Of a DNA stretch of 19,964 nucleotides, positions 6,733 to 14,952 are shown piece after piece. The stretch spans positions 1-19,964 of the forward strand of contig DATECS010000186.1 in NCBI GenBank assembly GCA_035286785.1. The letters run 5' to 3'. Positions within the stretch are counted from its first letter, which is position 1, and each line of letters opens with the position of its first letter. Origin of the DNA: UBA11386 sp035286785. Lineage in GTDB: Bacteria; Planctomycetota; Planctomycetia; Pirellulales; Thermoguttaceae. A program made the translations under genes and the position numbers. The notes under the pieces were generated by a model. That model was not told the DNA's origin, searched no databases, and saw nothing but the letters and a program-made list of their open reading frames with translations.

Positions 6733-8315
6733 CGAAGGTGGAGAATTTCCAAGTGACGCGGCGAGCAACTTCATTGAAATACGCTATCCCGGCAGCCTAC
6801 GTCGCTCGCGGCTGGTCGGTCGTGATGGGACTGGCCTTCATGCCCGTTTACATCGGGCTCATGGGCGCGGAGGCGTTCGGGCTGGTCGGCCTGTACGTCA
6901 CGCTTCAGGCCGTCTTTTCCCTTCTCGACGCGGGCTTGGGAAGCAAACTCAATCGCGACTTCGCCCAATTCTCGGCCGTTTCCTCCGAAGGACAAGCGTT
7001 CCGCGACTTGCTGTGGACGCTGGAGATCCCGCTGTGGACCGCGGCCACCGTGGGGGGAGCCGCCATTCTGGCGATCGGTCCCACGGTGGCCAATCAATGG
7101 TTGAATGTCGAAACGCTGTCGCCCCGCGCGGTTTCCGTCAGTCTGCGACTGATGGGTCTCATCCTCCTGTTCCAGTTGCCGATGAGTTTTTACGCGGGCG
7201 GGCTCATGGGGCTTCAACGCCAGATGCTCGCCAGCGTGTTGAACGCCGTCTGGTACACGCTGCGATTCGCCGGCGGCGCATTGGCCGTTTCGCTTGTCGC
7301 GCCCACGCCCGAAGTCTTCTTCACGTGGCAGTTGGCGGTCACCGTTTTAAGCACGGCATGCACCGCGATCACACTGCGTTGCTGTCTCCCCGCCGGTCGG
7401 CGCCGGCCGAAGCTGAGTTGGCGCCTTCTCGTTTCGAGCTGGCGCTTCACGACGGGGCTCGGCGCCATCTCCGTGACGGTCCTGGCCCTCAATCAGGCCG
7501 ATAAGCTGATCTTGAGCAAACTCATCTCGCTGAAGGAATTCGGATACTATGCGCTGGCCTGGACCGTGGCGAACGGGCTGCGATCGCTTGCCGATCCGAT
7601 GTTCAGCGTGCTTTTTCCCAGGCTCTCTTACCTGGTTAGCAAGGGCGACCAGCGGCAGTTGGCGGCCACCTACCATGCAGGATGTCAACTGATGACCGTG
7701 GTGTTGGTTCCCCTGGGGGCCTTCCTGGCATTCTTCGCCCCGGAAATCATGTTCCTCTGGACGCGCGACTCCACGATGGTCCAGCAGACCCATCTTCTCG
7801 TTGCGCTGTTGTCGGTGGGAAACATGCTTTTGGGACTGATCGTTCTTCCCTACGCGCTGCAATTAGCCCACGGGTGGACGTCGCTCAATCTGGTCACGAA
7901 TATCGTGTTTATTGTTCTTCTCGTGCCTCTCCTGTCGGGACTTGCGCCATGGTACGGCGCCACGGCCGCCGCCTGGCTGTGGTTGCTTTTGAACGTCGGA
8001 TATGTCTGCGTCCACGTTCCGATCATGCACCGGCGTCTGTTCCCCCGCGAGCTTTGGCGATGGTACGCCGCGGACATCGCGATGTCCGCGGTCCCGGCGA
8101 TTCTGGTTCTCGGCGCGGCGCGCATGGTGCTTGGGATCCAACTTGCGCCGGCCATGATGGCGCTGGCGCTGGGCGGCACGTTCGTCGCGGCGCAATTGGC
8201 CGCCTTGCTGGCGTCTCCGTTGTTCTGGGCATGGAGTGAACGCTATCGGAAGACCGGCTGGTCGCTTTGGCGAAAGAGCATGATAGACTGCGGGGGAGTA
8301 AGGGGATCGGAATGA
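6729..8315 (+). CDS. wzx: Lipid-linked oligosaccharide flippase, Wzx/MATE-like
   Basis: This 528-residue integral membrane protein has about 12-14 hydrophobic segments spread along its length. It begins with a short polar stretch and then AIPAAYVARGWSVVMG. FMPVYIGLMGAEAFGLVGLYVTL is typical of the polysaccharide biosynthesis protein family (PF01943/PF13440 type), as is LNQADKLILSKLISLKEFGYYALAW in the middle. The expected role is moving undecaprenyl-diphosphate-linked repeat units across the inner membrane to the periplasmic polymerase. The start at 6729 forms an ATGA overlap with the preceding glycosyltransferase; an ATG at 6702 is possible. The frame stays open far upstream, but that part only shadows the GT2 gene. 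Its own stop overlaps the next start. Confidence 0.88.
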   Translation: MTKVENFQVTRRATSLKYAIPAAYVARGWSVVMGLAFMPVYIGLMGAEAFGLVGLYVTLQAVFSLLDAGLGSKLNRDFAQFSAVSSEGQAFRDLLWTLEIPLWTAATVGGAAILAIGPTVANQWLNVETLSPRAVSVSLRLMGLILLFQLPMSFYAGGLMGLQRQMLASVLNAVWYTLRFAGGALAVSLVAPTPEVFFTWQLAVTVLSTACTAITLRCCLPAGRRRPKLSWRLLVSSWRFTTGLGAISVTVLALNQADKLILSKLISLKEFGYYALAWTVANGLRSLADPMFSVLFPRLSYLVSKGDQRQLAATYHAGCQLMTVVLVPLGAFLAFFAPEIMFLWTRDSTMVQQTHLLVALLSVGNMLLGLIVLPYALQLAHGWTSLNLVTNIVFIVLLVPLLSGLAPWYGATAAAWLWLLLNVGYVCVHVPIMHRRLFPRELWRWYAADIAMSAVPAILVLGAARMVLGIQLAPAMMALALGGTFVAAQLAALLASPLFWAWSERYRKTGWSLWRKSMIDCGGVRGSE

Positions 8316-9550
8316 AAACAATGAACCAAGAGTCCATGCGCGATGGAACGTGGTCCTCGGAAAAAACGGACTATTCCTTGATCACACAATGCCGCGGATG
8401 CCACGCGCCCGAAGGCAATCTGCGGACCGTCCTGGAAATGGAGCCGATGCCCTTGGCCGGAATGTTCTGCGAGACGGGGGAAGAGGCCCTTGAGGCGCCC
8501 GTCTTCCCACTGACATGGGCGCATTGCTCGCATTGCGGGCTGGTGCAAGTGCGCGAAAATATTTCCGACGCCTTCCTGTTCTCCAAATACAACTACGCTT
8601 CCTCGACCGTTCCCGGATTGGTGCGACATTTCGATTCCTACGCGGCGTTCTTGAGCGATCGCTACGGGCGGGACGCGAAGGTCCGGTTCTTGGAAATTGG
8701 CTGCAACGACGGCGTGCTGCTTAATCGGTTGCCGAGAAAATGGCAACGGATCGGTTGGGATCCAAGTGACGTGGCGCGACGCGACGCCGAGAATAACTCC
8801 AATTATCAGCTCTACCCCCTCCCTTTCAGCGAGGCCACGGCCCAAGCGAGCGGCTTGGAGGCCTCCGTCGACGTGGTCTCGGGTTCGAACTGCTTGGCGC
8901 ATATTTCGGACCTTCGGGACGTTTTTCAAGGGGTCCGGCACGTCTTGCGGCCGGGGGGACACCTGTGGATCGAAGTGCATGATCTCCAGGCCCTCCTCCA
9001 AGGCGGCCAATGGGACACCATCTATCACGAACACAAAGTGGAATGGAGCGAGCAAGCTCTGACTCGCTGTTTGGCCCCCCTGGGACTGGTCCTTCGAGAA
9101 ACCTTTCGCACGCCGATGCATGGAGGCGCACTGAGGATATGTTTCCAAAAGACACGCGTCGCCCTCAAAACGTCATGCGGCACGGTTCCACCGGACCCTG
9201 GTTTAGCGGAGCTTCAAAGGGCTTATGAACAGCGGTATGAATCCGCCACGGCGAGGAAACTACTCGCGGCGGCGGACGCGGGAAAGAAAATTGCCGCTTA
9301 CGGCGCGGCCGGCCGCGCAAACGTGTATCTCAACCAGATGTCCAGACTGCCTTTTGAATATGTCGTGGACGAGGCGCCCCTGCGAATGAATAAGTTTCTG
9401 CCGCGCATAGGAACGCCGATCGTGCCTCCCTCGCGGCTGCAAGAGGAACCAGTCGAGGCGTGTTTGGTGACGGCATGGAATTATCGGGACGATATCGTTC
9501 GGAAAAACTCGGATTTTCGCGGGAAGTGGTTGACGGCCTTTGGGGAGTAG
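8312..9550 (+). CDS. Sugar C-methyltransferase, class I SAM-dependent (TylCIII/NovU-like)
   Basis: This 412-residue protein has the three-part layout of nucleotide-sugar C-methyltransferases. An N-terminal zinc domain has C27-x2-C30 and C72-x2-C75 (PF08421 type). A SAM-binding core has FLEIGCNDG (127-134), then SNCLAHISDL and the catalytic-region YHEH (238-241) with MHGGALR (269-275). The C-terminal domain has YGAAGRANVYLN and VVDEAPLRMNKFLPRIGTPI (PF08484 type). Such enzymes add a methyl group to C3 or C5 of 4-keto-6-deoxy nucleotide sugars to give branched sugars. The start at 8312 overlaps the flippase stop as ATGA, after GGGGAGTAAGGGG. The next gene, an RmlD-like reductase 8 bp away, could reduce the 4-keto product. 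The acceptor is not determined. Confidence 0.85.
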   Translation: MKTMNQESMRDGTWSSEKTDYSLITQCRGCHAPEGNLRTVLEMEPMPLAGMFCETGEEALEAPVFPLTWAHCSHCGLVQVRENISDAFLFSKYNYASSTVPGLVRHFDSYAAFLSDRYGRDAKVRFLEIGCNDGVLLNRLPRKWQRIGWDPSDVARRDAENNSNYQLYPLPFSEATAQASGLEASVDVVSGSNCLAHISDLRDVFQGVRHVLRPGGHLWIEVHDLQALLQGGQWDTIYHEHKVEWSEQALTRCLAPLGLVLRETFRTPMHGGALRICFQKTRVALKTSCGTVPPDPGLAELQRAYEQRYESATARKLLAAADAGKKIAAYGAAGRANVYLNQMSRLPFEYVVDEAPLRMNKFLPRIGTPIVPPSRLQEEPVEACLVTAWNYRDDIVRKNSDFRGKWLTAFGE

Positions 9551-9558
9551 CGTTGCAC

Positions 9559-10548
9559 ATGCGAGTGTTGATTTTTGGCGGCGCCGGCATGTTAGGCCAT
9601 AAACTGTGCCAACACTGCCGCGCGCGGTTCGAAACCTGGACCACCGTGCGATCGACCGCCGCAGCGCTGACCCCTTACGATCCGTGCGACGCGGGCCGGA
9701 TCCTGCCGGGCGTTGATGCAATGCGGATAGCCACGGTCGCCGAGGCGGTTGACCGCGTGAAACCTAGCGCCGTGATCAACTGCATCGGCGTCACCAGTCC
9801 ATTCTGCGACGCCAGGAATCCCCTTCCCGCCTTGGCCATCAACGCGATCTTCCCTCACCAACTCGCGGATATTTGCCGCCAAAGCCGGACCCGGCTGATT
9901 CATATCAGCACCGACGGCGTTTTTTCCGGGCGCAAGGGAATGTACCGGGAAGAAGACGCCCCCTGCGCGGACAACCTGTACGGGCGCACCAAGTTTCTCG
10001 GCGAAGTCGGCGGGCGTGGTTGTCTTACCCTACGGACTTCGATCCTTGGCAGGGAACTGATCGCCGCGCACGGGTTGGTCGAGTGGTTCCTGGCCAACCG
10101 CAACGGCAAAGTGCGCGGATTTCGCCGCGCCGTTTACACGGGTTTCACCACTCAAGCCTTGGCCGGCATTATCGCCGACATACTTGAAAAACATCCGGAT
10201 CTTGAAGGGCTCTACCACGTCTCCTCCGATCCGATCAACAAGTTCGACCTTCTCGGTCTGATAAACGAAATCCATCAACTTGAAATCCAGATCGAGCCGG
10301 ACGCGGACTTCATCTGCGATCGCAGCCTCGATTCGACGAAATTTCGCGGCGAGACCGGCTTTCGCCCCCAAGGCTGGCGCGAGATGATCCAGGACATGCG
10401 CCAGGATCCCACGCCGTACGACGCGTGGAGGGCCGGAAATGAACAGCCATGTCTATCGACGTTTGCACGGCGAATGAGCCGAGACCGGATGGATCGACCG
10501 GCTTGGTCATTGCCCAGGCAAAGATCAATAGCGACTAAAACAGAATAG
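9559..10548 (+). CDS. RmlD-like NAD(P)-dependent sugar reductase (extended SDR)
   Basis: This 329-residue protein of the dTDP-4-dehydrorhamnose reductase family has GGAGMLG (7-13) for cofactor binding, STDGVFSG (117-124) and the catalytic YGRTK (141-145). NCIGVTSPF and LYHVSSDPINKFDLL fit the family. The expected reaction is reduction of a 4-keto nucleotide sugar. Since it follows the C-methyltransferase directly, a branched 4-keto-6-deoxy sugar is a likely substrate. No rmlA, rmlB or rmlC is in the window, so ordinary dTDP-L-rhamnose synthesis is not supported here. ATG 9559 follows GGGGAG (9542-9547); an in-frame TTG at 9553 is less likely. The last 40 residues are basic and poorly conserved. 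Confidence 0.83.
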   Translation: MRVLIFGGAGMLGHKLCQHCRARFETWTTVRSTAAALTPYDPCDAGRILPGVDAMRIATVAEAVDRVKPSAVINCIGVTSPFCDARNPLPALAINAIFPHQLADICRQSRTRLIHISTDGVFSGRKGMYREEDAPCADNLYGRTKFLGEVGGRGCLTLRTSILGRELIAAHGLVEWFLANRNGKVRGFRRAVYTGFTTQALAGIIADILEKHPDLEGLYHVSSDPINKFDLLGLINEIHQLEIQIEPDADFICDRSLDSTKFRGETGFRPQGWREMIQDMRQDPTPYDAWRAGNEQPCLSTFARRMSRDRMDRPAWSLPRQRSIATKTE

Positions 10549-10553
10549 ATACG

Positions 10554-12059
10554 ATGTATCCCACAAGCGTCCATTCAACGTCTCCCTTAGCGAAGATGGT
10601 CAAGCCGGCCATGCTCTTGACTTTTCTTCTCATCGGGGCGTGGAACACTTCGCAGTTTTTTCATGCCGGCTATCAGGTCTTATGGACCAGCCTGTTGTCG
10701 TTCGCGGGCTGCGCGCTTCTCTTGGCATTCGCCAAAAATCGGATCGAAGCGAGCTTGTGGGTGTGGGCCTTGCTCGGTGTCTTTATCATGGGCTACTACG
10801 TGAAGCTCTTGATGATGTCGCATCAATACACGACGTACAAGTTCGACGTCTACTACGCCACGGAAATGGGGTGGCTCACGGTCGATGCCATGCTTCGCGC
10901 CAACTGGTGGATGACCGTCGGATTCCTGACTTTTTGCGTCGTGGGCAGCATACTGATCTCCCTCTCTCGCGTCTCGATCGATGGACAACGGCAGCGCTGG
11001 TTCAGCCTGCGGGTACAAATGTTGCGGGTCGAGAACCTTTTATTCGCAATAGCGGGACTCTCCATTCTGACGTTGTTCATCCCCGTCATATATGGATTCG
11101 GCCAGATGGGAATGGAACACCACTGCCTCCCATTCCGCCTGGACGCGGTGGTGACGCGAATACGGCTCGATCTTCTTCCGTGCTTGCTCCTGTTACTGTT
11201 GTGGCTGCTCGACCGGAAACAACACCGCGGCGCGTGGTTCATCACGCTTCTGTTGTTTATCGTCCTCTCCCTGGGCGATTCAGCAATGCGAGGGAGCAGG
11301 TCGGCGGTGTTGTTGGCGATTTTGCCCGCCCTCATGCTGTGGATACTCTCGGGCAAGCTGAGCCGGCCGCGGATGGCCGTCGTGGCGGCCTCGCTTGTGA
11401 TGACGATGGTGTTCTATCCGGTATTCTCGAATATCCGCACGACGCGAATGGCGGGAGGCGACGTTGACGCGACTACGGTCGTGGAAGGTCTGACGAAGAT
11501 CGGTTCGTCCGAGACATGGGTAGAGATTATTGACATGGTTGCCATGCGCGTGGGAGGGCTGGACGGCCTTATTCACGACATCGAGCATGGTCCGGAAGGC
11601 TTCGATCCCTCGCGGTTGTCATGGCTGTTAAACAACGAGACCATGGCGACCTATCAAACTTATGATGTTGTTGGCGTCGGTCGCCATCTGGTCGACGGGC
11701 GGTCGCCTGGACTTCTGGGAGCGTTTGTTCTCGTGGCGGGCCCGTGGGGAATTGTGCCCTTGGTCACGCTGTATATGGTGTTAATTTGGATGGCGTGGAC
11801 GAAGACGGCCTCGCTTCCCATCGCGCCGGTGGCGCTTTCCTACCTGATGAGTCGTCTCATCATGTATACCTCGGAGGGAACGTTCGGTATCCAGTCGCCC
11901 ATTGCATGGTTCGTTTCCATTATGGTGACGAGCTATGTGTTTAGCTGGCTGCTCGTTCCGACGGCCTCTCCAAGCGGATTTCGCCCCGGTTGGCATGTAA
12001 GACCGTCCGTGAATCCACGTTCCGTGAAACTTTCAACCGCGATCGCAAGGGAGCGGTAA
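10554..12059 (+). CDS. wzy: O-antigen/oligosaccharide repeat-unit polymerase, Wzy-like
   Basis: This 501-residue membrane protein has roughly 11-12 hydrophobic segments, for example around 19-36, 41-60, 67-88, 117-138, 160-180 and 202-216, with several more in the C-terminal half. A large soluble region (about 300-370) lies between late membrane segments, as in Wzy periplasmic loops, and carries RTTRMAGGD. MRGSRSAVLLAILPALM is like the O-antigen polymerase motif after a central helix. The expected role is joining flipped repeat units in the periplasm. Wzy proteins diverge widely, so the call rests on topology, length and its place in a cluster with a flippase and a priming transferase. The ATG 10554 lacks a clear ribosome binding site, and ATG 10596 is an alternative. 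It ends 2 bp before the next gene. Confidence 0.75.
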   Translation: MYPTSVHSTSPLAKMVKPAMLLTFLLIGAWNTSQFFHAGYQVLWTSLLSFAGCALLLAFAKNRIEASLWVWALLGVFIMGYYVKLLMMSHQYTTYKFDVYYATEMGWLTVDAMLRANWWMTVGFLTFCVVGSILISLSRVSIDGQRQRWFSLRVQMLRVENLLFAIAGLSILTLFIPVIYGFGQMGMEHHCLPFRLDAVVTRIRLDLLPCLLLLLLWLLDRKQHRGAWFITLLLFIVLSLGDSAMRGSRSAVLLAILPALMLWILSGKLSRPRMAVVAASLVMTMVFYPVFSNIRTTRMAGGDVDATTVVEGLTKIGSSETWVEIIDMVAMRVGGLDGLIHDIEHGPEGFDPSRLSWLLNNETMATYQTYDVVGVGRHLVDGRSPGLLGAFVLVAGPWGIVPLVTLYMVLIWMAWTKTASLPIAPVALSYLMSRLIMYTSEGTFGIQSPIAWFVSIMVTSYVFSWLLVPTASPSGFRPGWHVRPSVNPRSVKLSTAIARER

Positions 12060-12061
12060 CG

Positions 12062-13201
12062 ATGTACAAAGGGCGCAACATCGGAGTTTTCGTGCATCAA
12101 GGAGTGGGCGACGCCGTCATGACCGTTCCCTTGTTGCGGGCCATTGAAGCCCGCCTGGAACCGACGGATCGCCTGATCTTGATCGTCCGATCGCCCTATG
12201 CCATTGACCTGTTGAAATGCATTTCCTGGGGAAAAAACGTCACGATTTGGCATCCGACCGGGGGAAGATTGCGAAGAAAATGGTGGCTGTTGAAGGTGTT
12301 GATGCAACTGCGCAAGGTCCGGCCTGACGTCGTCTTGGCGCCGCTGTTTGCCGATCGATTCTTGAATGCCGTATGGCTCCGCTTGACGGGCGCGGAATTG
12401 TCGGTCGTAGCGCCGGGAAAATGGCGGGGGCGTCTGGGGCGGTGCGTGACGGTCGCCGGCGCGCCGGGAATGCACAAGACCGAGGAATATCTGGAATACG
12501 GACGCACGGCGGGGCTGATCGACGGTGCGAAGCCGAGTGTGGCGATCACACCACCTGAAGCACTCCTGAAAAAAACGCCGTCCGTGACGGCATGGTGGCG
12601 ACCTGACCGGCGGTGGGTGGTTCTCGCCCCCGGCTCCGGCGTCGTGGAAGCGCACAAGCGTTATCCCGTGGAAAGTTTCAGGGCGCTGGCGCGGCTCCTC
12701 CTGCAAGCGTCGCCGGACATCGGCGTGGTGGCCCTCGGAAGTTCCAAAGAACAGGAACTGATTCATTCGGTTCTGGAAGTGGATGGCGACGCGAGCCGAC
12801 GGATCGCCTTGACCGGCTTGAGCATCGCGGAATCCTTGGCCGTGCTCTCTCGGTGTCATTGCCTGGTCGCGGCCTGTTCGGGGGCGTCGCATCTCGGAAC
12901 GGCGGCGGGGATTCCGATCGTAGGCATTTACGGGCCCACCAATCCGGGACATACGGGCGCGTACAGCAATCAACTCCGCGTCGTGCGGCTGGGCTTGAAA
13001 TGTTCGCCCTGTTATCGAATGAAGCAACTCACGGGTTGCGGCAACCCTATTTGCATGACGTTGATCCCGCCGGAAACCGTGTTCGAGGCGGTGCTCGCGT
13101 CGCTCGCCGGACAACCGTGTCCGCCGGTCCCCTGGTGCGAGACGACCAGCGCGCGCGAGGCGATTTATCCCCAGCCGTCAATTAGGGCGAAATCAGCATG
13201 A
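12062..13201 (+). CDS. Glycosyltransferase family 9 (heptosyltransferase-like)
   Basis: This 379-residue GT-B glycosyltransferase resembles lipopolysaccharide heptosyltransferases. GVGDAVMTVPLLRAI (14-28) is the family N-terminal motif. The C-terminal half has VVLAPGSGVVEAHKRYPVESF and LVAACSGASHLGTAAGIPIVGIYGPTNP (from about 269), the ADP-sugar-binding region of this family. A small Cys cluster, CSPCYRMKQLTGCGNPIC, follows, as in many GT9 proteins. ATG 12062 has AAGGGAG (12047-12053) in front. Its stop overlaps the start of gmhA, so the two are probably translated together. That pairing suggests, but does not prove, a heptose donor. Confidence 0.86.
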   Translation: MYKGRNIGVFVHQGVGDAVMTVPLLRAIEARLEPTDRLILIVRSPYAIDLLKCISWGKNVTIWHPTGGRLRRKWWLLKVLMQLRKVRPDVVLAPLFADRFLNAVWLRLTGAELSVVAPGKWRGRLGRCVTVAGAPGMHKTEEYLEYGRTAGLIDGAKPSVAITPPEALLKKTPSVTAWWRPDRRWVVLAPGSGVVEAHKRYPVESFRALARLLLQASPDIGVVALGSSKEQELIHSVLEVDGDASRRIALTGLSIAESLAVLSRCHCLVAACSGASHLGTAAGIPIVGIYGPTNPGHTGAYSNQLRVVRLGLKCSPCYRMKQLTGCGNPICMTLIPPETVFEAVLASLAGQPCPPVPWCETTSAREAIYPQPSIRAKSA

Positions 13202-13836
13202 TTACCACCGACGTCATCCGGCATATGCTGCGCGAAAGCGCGGAAACCAAGTTGGCCGCACAGGCCTTGGCCGACGACATCGCCACGTTCGCCCAGTGGA
13301 TGAGCGAGACCTATGACCATGATGGAAAAGTGATCCTGTTCGGCAACGGAGGTTCTCTGTGCGATGCCGCCCACATCGCCGCGGAACTCGTCGGCCGCTA
13401 CAAACGCGAACGCCGCGGCCTGCCGGCCATCGCGCTCGTGGAACCGGCGCTCCTGACCGCCCTGGGCAACGATTATGATTATTCCACGGTTTTTACCCGA
13501 CAGGTCCAGGCCTGGACCAAACCCGGCGATCTTGTCGTCGGGATCAGCACCAGCGGCAAGTCGGTCAATGTGCTCGCCGCCCTGCGCGTCGCCCGGCGGC
13601 AGGGAGCAAAAACCGTCGCTCTGACCGGCGCCAACGGCGAAAGCATGAGGGAAGTCGCCAACCTTGTGTTGGCCGTGCCCTCGACCAATACGCCTCGCAT
13701 CCAAGAATGCCACATCGCCATCGGACACATTGTCTGCGAACTCGTGGAACAATGCCTGGAGGAACAGATGACGGGTCATAACGAATCGAGGCCGCCGGAG
13801 ACGGCGTGGGCACCGACCGCGGGCGAGGGAGATTGA
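13198..13836 (+). CDS. gmhA: D-sedoheptulose 7-phosphate isomerase, SIS domain
   Basis: This 212-residue cytoplasmic isomerase converts sedoheptulose 7-phosphate to D-glycero-D-manno-heptose 7-phosphate, the first step towards nucleotide-activated heptoses. FGNGGSLCDAAHIAAELVGRY (48-68) and VGISTSGKSVNVL (114-126) are the SIS-domain phosphate-binding segments. H59, E63, Q169 and H177 match the active-site residues of E. coli GmhA (H61, E65, Q172, H180). RIQECHIAIGHIVCELVE is characteristic. The last 20 or so residues are an unconserved tail. ATGA overlap with the GT9 gene suggests translational coupling. The later heptose enzymes (kinase, phosphatase, nucleotidyltransferase, epimerase) are not in the window and would have to lie elsewhere. 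Confidence 0.88.
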   Translation: MITTDVIRHMLRESAETKLAAQALADDIATFAQWMSETYDHDGKVILFGNGGSLCDAAHIAAELVGRYKRERRGLPAIALVEPALLTALGNDYDYSTVFTRQVQAWTKPGDLVVGISTSGKSVNVLAALRVARRQGAKTVALTGANGESMREVANLVLAVPSTNTPRIQECHIAIGHIVCELVEQCLEEQMTGHNESRPPETAWAPTAGEGD

Positions 13837-13888
13837 CGGATGACGAAGATCCCTTCAGAAAAGTCACTCATTGCGAAAGGGCAAAGAA

Positions 13889-14950
13889 GTGTTCGATAAT
13901 AAGACGCTATTGATCACCGGTGGAACCGGCTCGTTCGGCAACGCGGTCCTGCGTCGGTTTCTCGAGACGGGAATCGCGGAAATCCGCATCTTCAGCCGGG
14001 ATGAGAAAAAACAGGACGACATGCGACGCCAGTACGGCAGCGATAAACTGAGATTCTATATCGGGGACGTGCGGAATCCCGACGGGCTCCGCGACGCGAT
14101 GGAAGGGGTGGACTACGTCTTCCACGCCGCCGCGCTGAAACAGGTTCCCTCTTGTGAATTCTATCCGCTCGAAGCGGTGCAAACCAACGTCCTCGGCGCC
14201 GCCAACGTCCTGACGGCCGCCATCCATGCCGGCGTGCGAAACGTGGTGGTGCTGAGCACCGACAAGGCGGCGTATCCGATCAACGCCATGGGAATGTCGA
14301 AAGGCCTGATGGAGAAAGTCACGGTGGCTCGCTCGCGGGTCGCCGCGGACAAGGGATGCACGCTGTGCGTCACGCGCTACGGCAACGTGATGGCTTCGCG
14401 CGGTTCGGTCATCCCGTTGTTCGTCGAGCAAATCCTTCAGGGGGCGCCGCTTACCGTGACCGATCCGCACATGACGCGGTTCATGATGTCGCTGGACGAC
14501 GCGGTGGACCTGGTGGTCTATGCGTTTCAACACGCTTCCTCCGGCGACCTGTTCATCGAAAAAGCGCCGGCGGCCACGATCGGCACGCTGGCCGAGGCCG
14601 TCAAGCGGGTGTTCGGGGCGCGGAATCCCCTCCAGCTTATCGGCACCCGCCACGGCGAAAAATTGTACGAGACGCTGTTGACCCGCGAGGAAATGGCCCG
14701 CGCCATCGACCTGGGCGGTTACTATCGCGTGCCGGCCGACGTCCGCGACCTCAACTACGCCAAATTTTTCTCCGACGGCCAGAGCCGCCTGGACGAGCTC
14801 GAGGACTACCATTCCCACAATGTGCCGCGATTGAACGTGGAAGAAGTGGCCGAGTTGCTCCTAAAGCTTCCCTACATTCAGGAAGAATTGGCCAAGAGGC
14901 CTTGCCGGCAGCTTGTGTCGACGCCTCGGCAACGAAGAAAGGCGGCGTGA
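13889..14950 (+). CDS. capE: UDP-GlcNAc 4,6-dehydratase/5-epimerase (CapE/WbjB/FnlA)
   Basis: This 353-residue extended SDR catalyses the first step of UDP-N-acetyl-L-fucosamine synthesis: 4,6-dehydration of UDP-GlcNAc with C5 inversion. LLITGGTGSFGNAVLRRFL (7-25) is the cofactor motif, followed by FHAAALKQVPSCEFYPLEA, STDKAAYPINAMGMSK (123-138), RYGNVMASRGSVIPLF and HGEKLYETLL. Met (M134) stands where most SDRs have catalytic Tyr, before K138, which is a known trait of CapE-type enzymes. I choose GTG 13889: AAAGG (13876-13880) is well placed and the protein then begins like other CapE sequences. TTG 13871 would add six residues. Downstream capF is 2 bp away and the 2-epimerase follows, completing the pathway. 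Confidence 0.92.
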   Translation: MFDNKTLLITGGTGSFGNAVLRRFLETGIAEIRIFSRDEKKQDDMRRQYGSDKLRFYIGDVRNPDGLRDAMEGVDYVFHAAALKQVPSCEFYPLEAVQTNVLGAANVLTAAIHAGVRNVVVLSTDKAAYPINAMGMSKGLMEKVTVARSRVAADKGCTLCVTRYGNVMASRGSVIPLFVEQILQGAPLTVTDPHMTRFMMSLDDAVDLVVYAFQHASSGDLFIEKAPAATIGTLAEAVKRVFGARNPLQLIGTRHGEKLYETLLTREEMARAIDLGGYYRVPADVRDLNYAKFFSDGQSRLDELEDYHSHNVPRLNVEEVAELLLKLPYIQEELAKRPCRQLVSTPRQRRKAA

Positions 14951-14952
14951 CC

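Noticed and set aside
8243..9148. 301-codon open frame on the - strand opposite the C-methyltransferase
   Set aside because: It covers the zinc and SAM motifs of the + strand gene and shows no protein-like motif.
11933..13114. 393-codon open frame on the - strand opposite the GT9 gene
   Set aside because: Low-complexity Arg/Gln/His-rich translation; the + strand GT9 motifs are unambiguous.
13907..14818. 303-codon open frame on the - strand opposite capE
   Set aside because: Shadow frame of a strongly conserved gene with no homology signal.
14356..14952. Long N-terminal extension of capF
   Set aside because: It overlaps capE in another frame and is Arg/Gly-rich. CapF homology starts right after 14953.
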